From Clytia hemisphaerica (Eukaryota; Cnidaria; Hydrozoa; Leptothecata; Clytiidae), in NCBI GenBank assembly GCA_902728285.1, contig CACVBU010000758.1, positions 496,001 to 560,000 on the forward strand: a DNA stretch of 64,000 nucleotides, given 5' to 3'. A program made the translations under genes and the position numbers. How positions within the stretch are numbered: the stretch's first letter is position 1; each line of letters starts with the position of its first letter. Below, one piece after another: positions 35,901 through 44,900 of the stretch. The notes below the pieces were generated by a model. It made no database searches, was not told the origin of the DNA, and saw only the letters and a list, made by a program, of their open reading frames with translations.

Positions 35901-38900
35901 CACTTTTTGGGATTTCTTTTTCCATATAGCGGTAAGATATACAAGATATAAGATCATAAAAAATCATCTAAAACATCAAATACTTCGTGTCCGGAATTTT
36001 GGCAGGAAAGTAGATTTGGAGACAAGACAGAACAAAAAAAACTGAATTTAGCATAATTTAGCGGAAATTTTCTGATTTTTTGTGAAATCCTTGAAAAAAG
36101 ATAATTTTGGAGCCGGGTTTTTTCTATCTATTTAGACGATGAGACGGGATTCAGGGAAGCAGATAAAGTCACTACACTATAATAATCTAGGCTCAAATTT
36201 TCAACTGACTGTGTTCAATAAAAACTTTTGTGATTTCTTTATTTATTTTAGATAATACCCTAACAGCTGCTGGTACAATCATGAAACGTTGGACTTCACA
36301 GGCTATTCTTAACGCTTTCCCTTCCGTCGATACCTTCTTTTTGTTAAGGTAAAGCTTTAATTGCTCTGTTCCTAGAATAGGCGTCAAAGTTCAGGAGTCC
36401 GCCCCTTACATGGGCATGCAATTGCGTTTAAAAGATCGAAATCCGTTGAAACATTTTTCTTCGGTAATGTATCTTTGGTCAGGATGACCGCCCAGGGTGT
36501 TCCAGGGCGTTTTAAACTTTATACCATAGTATTATAGTCAGTGAGTTTGAAAAATTTAGACCAGAGGTCAATCTTACATACCCTCAGAACATTCTGACGA
36601 GTTCACTCGTCATTTAGTCGCGAGCTCCTAAACGAGGTTATGCCGAGATAACCTGTCATCAGTCTTTTTGGCACAGTCTGTTAAAAGACTTAGTGCAGCT
36701 AGAATTTGATACTTTCCTAAAATCGAATCGCAAAGCTCGAGACAATTTATCTTTTACCCGCGGTATTTTTGACACGAAAAATAAAAGGGTTGGTCGTTAT
36801 AAACTTCTTAGCTCTAGTTTAGACGGTCCACTTTTCGCCCTATTCTATTTGTGAATTAAAGTGGGCATAAAGTGGGCTGTCTAAAGTCAATACATTGCCC
36901 CTTTTGATGTCAATGCAATGACTTCTCTCTATCTGTTCCAAGTAAAGATTTTAACTCCCAACTCCTTGCCGGCATACTGGAGAAGTGGGACGTGGGACGG
37001 TGGGACGCTCAGGTGGGACGCTCGAGTGGGACGCTCAGGTGGGACGCTCAAGTGGGACGGTAGTGGGACGCTAAGGTGGGACGGTAGTGGGACGCTAAGG
37101 TGGGACGGTAGTGGGACGCTAAGGTGGGACGGTAGTGGGACGCTAAGGTGGGACGGTAGTGGGACGCTAAGGTGGGACGGTAGTGGGACGCTAAGGTGGG
37201 ACGGTAGTGGGACGCTAAGGTGGGACGGTAGTGGGACGCTAAGGTGGGACGGTAGTGGGACGGTAGTGGGACGCTAAGGTGGGACGCTAAAGTGGGACGG
37301 TAGTGGGACGCTAAGGTGGGACGGTAGTGGGACGCTAAGGTGGGACGGTAGTGGGACGCTAAAGTGGGACGGTAGTGGGACGCTAAGGTGGGACGGTAGT
37401 GGGACGCTAAGGTGGGACGGTAGTGGGACGCTAAAGTGGGACGGTAGTGGGACGCTAAGGTGGGACGGTAGTGGGACGCTAAGGTGGGACGGTAGTGGGA
37501 CGCTAAGGTGGGACGGTAGTGGGACGCTCTTTTATATGTATTTTGTCTTTTTCTTTTTATAATACAGTGAAGAGGGACAGGTCAAGTACTTATAAACAAT
37601 ACACAGATCGATCGAAATGTTTTTGACTTTTTTCATAGTGAATGGATTATAAAATAATAACATAATCAATTTGATCGAAGCTACAAAGACCTAGCCCATG
37701 AGGTCCAAGGTCAGTTCACCCGTATATGCAGTAGTGTTTTTTATAAGGATTTTTGAATTGCGTAGTACTGTATCGGCTCGATAGGGGTTGGTCTAAAAAG
37801 CAGGGTAGCCAATGGGGTAGCCAATTGGGCTAGGTTACGGGGTACCTCTTTTTGCCTAAACTTTTGAAATCTGAAACCTGTTTTCATGTGGAAATAACTA
37901 TACAACATCTTGTTAATGATTCCATGTAATAAAATTAAAGATTCCTTTCGAACTTCAGCCACAATAGCCTTTTTTCCAAAGGTACTGAACTTTGTTACTT
38001 CTCAAGAGACCTTGCGCCATTTTGTCTTCCTTCTTGGCTTCGTTTGAAAATTTACAGACCCGAATAAAAAATATATACAAAACAGTTTTTAATATTTTAG
38101 ATTTAGATTTTATTTATGTTTTTAATTGTTATTTCCGTGAAGCTGTAATTCGATGATAATAGCTTTGGAATCGCCTTTGGGCCATATGATCTCTAATCTT
38201 GTCATATCTTAACAATCCTTTGTTATTGAATCTATTGTTTAATTTAAATCATGTTTAGATGTTTCAAACAATTAATTCCTTTCAAAATTTTTAAATATGG
38301 CAGCTTAAAATAGGTACAAAAGGTCTTTTAAAAAGCTCTATTATAATGAAGCTCTATTTCTTACTCCTCGTGCATTAACACGTGGTAATTTATATCTTTG
38401 TTTATCTTTGGAATCATACATGATCAATCTAAGTATCAATTAGATTCATGCTCCCTGGTCAGTAAAATGTGGTTCTATGCATTCATTTTCGGTATTTCTA
38501 TTCTGGTCTGTAAAATATTTAGCTACCCCACAACCTAGCCCAATTGGCTACCCCAATTGGCTACCCTGCTTTTTAGACCAACCCGCTCGATAGTACATTG
38601 CTAGCGTGCCGGACTCAGAATCGTTGACAAGAGACTTTGGTAGTTCGAGCCAGGGTCAAATTTTCAGTTTTGAAAAAAAATTCTAAGTCGCAAGGCGTTC
38701 TAATCATTTAGCTACATTTCACTCTTGGTGTTTTCAAGTTAGTCTTTAATTATTGGAAATATGAATTAAAAAGGAAAATACTTTCATTTGTCTTTTTTTC
38801 TACGCTCAATGTCAATTTTCAGGATAGGACTCGAGGTTTGTTTACATCAGAGGAAACCCCGTTCTATTTAATTGTTAAAAAAATTCCATGACACAGCATT

Positions 38901-41900
38901 CGAAAAAGTAGAATAATTGGGCTTTCCACAAGTATATTACTTTTTGATAAATATAACGAGATTGCTCACGGAAATATCTAACCCGGGCCTGTCAATCATT
39001 TTCTAGACCTGTCAATCACTTTTTTGGCAGCATATTCAGTCAGTTTTGCTTTTCTTTTCATCGTGGTTCTGAAAAAAGTGTTTATAAGATATAATAAAAA
39101 AAGACGAAAGCCAATTTTTTTAGCATTATTTTAGTTGAAAGTTTTGGAACATTAGATTTTCAAGACAAGGGAAAGACATAACTCTTGACTCTTGACTCTC
39201 CACCCGCTAATCAAGGGGGGGGGGTTACCAATTGACAGTATGCTTTAGCGTGGGCGGCCGCCAATACGCCATCGGAATATCAGATAGCCTAAACCGCTGC
39301 AGATACCCGTCGCGGCGTCGGTCAATTTGCCTGACTGCCCCCCCCCCCAATTTTTGTTTCTTAAAATTTTAACGGAAATTTTCAAAAATATCAATAAGAG
39401 CTCATAAAACCAGAAAAAGTTTGATCAATGTTGACAAAACAGACAAAATAACACAATTTTCGTCGCACCCGTATAGGATTCAAACTCTCTATAATCATTA
39501 CCCTTAAGTTGCCGTTTCATCGACTTATCCACTCGGCCACGCAGCTGATGTGCAAGAGAAGTGAACAATGATTATTATGAGACCTTTATTTTGCCATGAC
39601 TTGTATAATTTTACCCTGTCAAGGTATTGACTTCTTAAAGAAATGATTTTAGATTATTTCCAACATGCAAGAGCCGATTGCACTAAATATATATAACACT
39701 CGAAAACTATCATGTTATATTTTTTTGTAATTAAATCTTGCATCAGCAGTTTTGAAACAAAAGCATGCTATATTTTTATGTAAAATTATTTTTATAAAGA
39801 GAAACGCTTCCTAGGATTAAAGGAAATAAACCAGCTGTGCTGGAAGGTCAGCCCGAAAGGATAAGAAAGATTAGAAGATAAGAAGATTAAAATAATTAAT
39901 TCAAGGAAAACTAGTTGTCCCTTATTTTCCAAGGAAAATTAGTTATCGCGTATTTTCCAAGGAAATTTAGTTATTGCGTATTTTCCAAGGAAATTTAGTT
40001 ATTGCGTATTTTCCAAGGAAATTTAGTTATTGCGTATTTTCCAAGGAAGATCACTAGACCGTATTTTCCAAGGAAAATCACTGGTCCGTATTTTCTGAGG
40101 AAAATAGTTGTTGCGTATTTTCCAAGGAAAATTAGTTGTTGCGTATTTTCCAAAGAAATTTAGTTATTGCGTATTTTCCAAGGAAATTTAGTTATTGCGT
40201 ATTTTCCAAGGAAGATCACTAGACCGTATTTTCCAAGGAAAATCACTGGTCCGTATTTTCTGAGGAAAATAGTTGTTGCGTATTTTCCAAGGAAAATTAG
40301 TTGTTGCGTATTTTCCAAAGAAATTTAGTTATTGCGTATTTTCCAAGGAAGATCACTAGACCGTATTTTCCAAGGAAAATCACTGGTCCGTATTTTCTGA
40401 GGAAAATAGTTGTTGCGTATTTTCCAAGGAAAATTAGTTGTTGCGTATTTTCCAAGGAAAATTAGTTGTTGCGTATTTTCCAAGGAAAATCACTGGTCCG
40501 TATTTTCTGAGGAAAATTAGTTGTTGCGTATTTTCCAAGGAAAATCCTTTGTTCCGTTCTTTCCCAGGAAAATCAATTTTCACGTATTCTCCAAGGAAAA
40601 TCACAGCACTTTATTGATTTTCTTTTGAAAGAAAAGGTATTTCCCTTGCAAAAAATACAAAATAACTGAAATTCCTTGAGCAATCATTAGTTGAATTTTT
40701 CTTTTTGAAAAAGAAGATTATTATTCCCTTGAGAAACCACAGAAAATCAATTTCCTATGCGAAAATTCATAGCCTGTCTTATTTAATTGGAAATACAGAT
40801 TTTATTCATTTTTCTCTTGGAAAACTGCTCAGAATGATGATTTCACAATCTGGGGGGAGGAGTCTTCAAAAGTCATGCATCCGACATCATCTAGTCCAAC
40901 AGCTAAAAAGTCCGATAAGGCAATCGAAGGTTGCTCCAGTTTTTCCGAACCGATTTTGTCCGGCAAAAAGTGTCAAAAGAATATTTGTTTCAGAAAAAAC
41001 GTTATTAGCCTGTCTGACTAGCCAACCAATTTTTAACACTTCAAAGTAGGCGGAGGACCGTGTCCTTCTAGTACAGACTTTTAAACTAAATTTAGGGAAA
41101 AAATCTCTCAAAGGGTCCCAAAATCATCAAAATTTTGTCTCTCAAAGGGGCGATTTTCGATTTTTGCCTCGGACATACCTGTCACCTCGCAAACCTAGTA
41201 CCCCCCCCCCCGGAGCATCCGTACCCCTTTTTGCCAATACCCCCCCCATGTATATCTCGAGGAAAGTGTATTGGAACTTTGTATGATTCAAAGACAGATG
41301 TGGATAGATTAGTTTAGAAAAGAAAAAAAAATACGTGTGGGGGAATCGAACCCTGGACCACCTGATCTTGAATCTGATGCTCTACCGACTGAGCTAGTTA
41401 ATCATGTTTCTTCGATGAGAGCAAATGTTTTTATATTACCATAAAAAGTAATAAAAAATGACGTAATGTAATTGCGTAAAACATTTTCATTCGCGCATAC
41501 AAACAATAGGCAGGATTTTCATTGTTATTTTGTCGATACTGGCGTAATCATTTGAGAGTATTCCGATCAGAATAACAACTAATACTGAAAGTATTCATTT
41601 ACTCATATTGAGTTCTTTTTTACTCGTACATAATTATCAGAGAAGCAAAAATACAAAAGCCTTACGAGAGAGCGTCCCACTACCGTCCCACCTTAGCGTC
41701 CCACTACCGTCCCACCTTAGCGTCCCACTACCGTCCCACTTTAGCGTCCCACTACCGTCCCACCTTAGCGTCCCACTACCGTCCCACTTTAGCGTCCCAC
41801 TACCGTCCCACCTTAGCGTCCCACTACCGTCCCACCTTAGCGTCCCACTACCGTCCCACCTTAGCGTCCCACTACCGTCCCACTTTAGCGTCCCACTACC

Positions 41901-44900
41901 GTCCCACCTTAGCGTCCCACCTTAGCGTCCCACTACCGTCCCACTTTAGCGTCCCACTACCGTCCCACCTTAGCGTCCCACTACCGTCCCACCTTAGCGT
42001 CCCACTACCGTCCCACCTTAGCGTCCCACTACCGTCCCACCTTAGCGTCCCACTACCGTCCCACCTGAGCGTCCCACTCGAGCGTCCCACCTGAGCGTCC
42101 CACCGTCCCACGTCCCACTTCTCCAGTATGCCCTCCTTGCCCACTTTCTGCCCACTTTCTAACAATAAGATTATTATCCATTCATTTTAGCGGTTTACTG
42201 GTAGCCTATATCGCTCTACGACGAATGGATAAAGACAGTGGAAAAATTAATTATGGCATGTACGTCTTGCATCGATTTATAAGGTAATTTATTCTTTAAT
42301 TTCTAAGTTCGTGTAAGAGTGTGTCCTTTAGTTTCACTGTTTTTCGCTGCATTGTATATATGACCTCAATATTGGCCACTAATTAAGTTCAGTGTCGGTA
42401 GATAATTTGCAAAGACGAATGGGCTCCCTTCAAACTTATTTTAATTAGTGTCACAGCAACTTTCTACAGGTGGCAAGGATATGCCACGCCGGAAATGCCT
42501 ACTTTGTTTTCTAGAACAACTTTTTTTCGAATGAAAAGCAAATATTTTTTGCAGGGCAAGTCTCTTTATTTGCCGTGACGCAAGGTTACAGAAAACCCGT
42601 CCATCGTTGCAAATTAATATTAGAAAATTAGCTACTGATACTTACTTAATCGCGCTATTAGGTTTTTGCGGAGAGATAAATAGTACAAGAAAGAAGTACT
42701 TACCCAGCTGGCACACAACGTTGTTTCAACGTTCACCTAATGTTATATGGACGTTGTGAACGTTAGATAAACGTCGAAAAAACGTTGTGTGCCAGCTGGG
42801 TAGTCTCATTCTTATTACTTCATACTTTTCTTGCTTATATAGATTGACACCACCATACATGCTTGCCATCTTATTTTGGAACAATATCGTACCTTGCTGT
42901 ACATCTGGTCCAAATGCGAAGGCAACCCGTGAAAGGGGAGACGGGGGTGCTTGTAACAAATATTGGTGGACTAACTTATTGTATATCAATAATTTCCACC
43001 CTGAAAAGATGGATGAAGAGGTAACAGCCTAAATTAATTATAATGAAATCAAACCATTAATTTAGGGTGTTAGGGAAGCAAAGTGAGACTCTGTACCTCG
43101 ACTGATACTACAAAAGGGGGTAAAATATAATAATATTATTTTGATAAAACTAAATGTCCCCAAATTGAAGGCCAAGGCAAGGCAAATGGCAATCATTCGA
43201 GTTTTGAAGAGGTCAAGCAATAGAGGGCAATGATACCCCCAAGGTAAGGTTATCCCTAGTAGTGGAGCATCAAAAACCGTTCGAGTTAGACGAAAGGGGT
43301 GCGCTATACGGTTTGCCAACTGAAAGGATCAGAAAACTTGATTGAGTTATGGAGAATTCGAGTTACAGAAGTTCGAGTTGAATAATTCACTTTAGAGCAT
43401 TAAAACAATGCAATTTAATATTATTCTTTACCGTCTATCCAGTACCATAGGATGGCTAAACTTTCTCATTCCCGCTGAACATTCATGATGTATCTCCCGA
43501 AGCTTTGCGCTGCTTTCAATAAGCAACCGGCTGGTGACTTTGGCAGCTTAGCAAGTTGAAGCTTTCTATTTACCTACCTAGAATTTCGGTCTTTTCCGTT
43601 GTAAAGTAGCGATAGAGTGCTGCTTTCCCGTGCATACCGGCAATCTGCTGCACACAAGTATGTAGTCTCGGTCTTTTCCGTTATAGAATACCGATAGAAA
43701 TGTTTAGCTATTCTACGGATATTGTTCTCTTCCATTCGGATATTTTTCAGTCAGTAAATTAATTTGTTCCTTTTATCTCGTAGTGTTTTGGTTGGGCTTG
43801 GTATTTGGCAAACGACATGCAATTCTATTTAATCGCACCAGCATTTCTCTACGCTTTCTATAGGTGAGTGTGTTAGTTCTTCTTGGGTTTAAACTTAGGC
43901 TAATAAGCTAGTCCCTTTACGAAAAAGTCAAGTTTCAAATGCTCAAAATGACGAATCAAGAACATATTTTTTCGAGGTCCTTTATTTTTTTAAAAACATC
44001 GTTATCTGGTATTCGATGTTAAAATCTCTTCAGACACGCTGAAACTCAAAAAGTCATTTAGAGCTCGAGCGTGGGTGGCCGCCAACCATCATCAGAATAT
44101 CAAATGAAAAACATTCAAACAACGTCTAGACTTTAACGTCTAAATAACGTTAGATAGATGAGCATTAAGTTGTACATAAGCAAGGACAGGGGCCGAGAAT
44201 TAGTTTGAATTTTAGAAAGGACTCAAACAGTAGAAGTACGATTTGGCGAATTTGACTCCTTTAAGTCCTGCACTAGGTTATGCTTTTTATTTATTTGACA
44301 CTATTTCCTATACAGGCTTGAACGTCGTTTCGCTAACACGAGATACCGTCATTTCGGAGCATTTATTGTTACAGCAGTTTGCTGCATAATTAGTGTCATT
44401 ATTCGAATCATATTTTTCGAAGTCAATGAATATCCAGCTCTAATCACAAAAGGTCAAGTTCCCGGACAACCTTACCCGTAAGTAATGCCATTGTTCAACC
44501 AATATGCTCCAAATATAACAAATCATACATCGTTGAAAAGTTAATTCAGAGAAACTATCACTATTTGGAAAAATAATTTCAAATATTTTTGCAAAATGAA
44601 GATGAAAAATGAAGAAGAAAAAAATTCTTTGATGCTATAAACTTACGGAGGGCAACTTAAGGTGGGTGACCTGCCTAGGAGCGGCTCGCTTTAGGATAAT
44701 TTTTTTAGGTCTCCCAAAGTGCACTGTTTCCCATTTGTGGACAAAAATTTAAATGATTCACCATAGTGTAGATTTGGTTACTTTTGCTCCATTTTTGATA
44801 AATTTCTCTACACTGTAAGGTTCCAAATCGAAAATACATTCGTTTTCAGATCGAGTTTTTATGTATTACACCTTTTCGACTGTAGCCGCCAAATACCGCG

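Larger units (their letters stand above)
36971..42132. mobile_element. Foldback-like transposon, 5162 bp, in intron 10 of the nrf gene
   Basis: The ends are exact inverted copies starting GGCATACTGGAGAAGTGGGA. They continue into long arrays of a 24-bp unit (36971-37529 and 41670-42132), in opposite orientation. A perfect 9-bp duplication, CTCCTTGCC, flanks it. Long inverted termini made of short tandem repeats plus 9-bp duplications are the known signature of Drosophila Foldback elements; 9 bp also fits Mutator-like transposases. The 4.1-kb interior (37530-41669) has no transposase-sized frame, so the copy is non-autonomous. It holds another 800-bp element, a minisatellite, three tRNA-like sequences and a poly-G-bounded repeat. 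Without it the intron would be about 670 bp. Confidence 0.93.

Noticed and set aside
36918..37277. Open frame repeating SGTLRWDG in the left array, and the VPLPSHLS frame at 41608-41925
   Set aside because: Any 24-bp repeat without stops gives an open 8-residue repeat. The arrays are the arms of a transposon, with no start context or splice sites.
39898..40615. Considered as a CRISPR array
   Set aside because: The units are contiguous without unique spacers, and the genome is plainly eukaryotic.
40705..41049. 114-codon frame in the Foldback-like element, considered as a possible transposase fragment
   Set aside because: No DDE or zinc-finger pattern and far too short. I see no evidence of a real protein.
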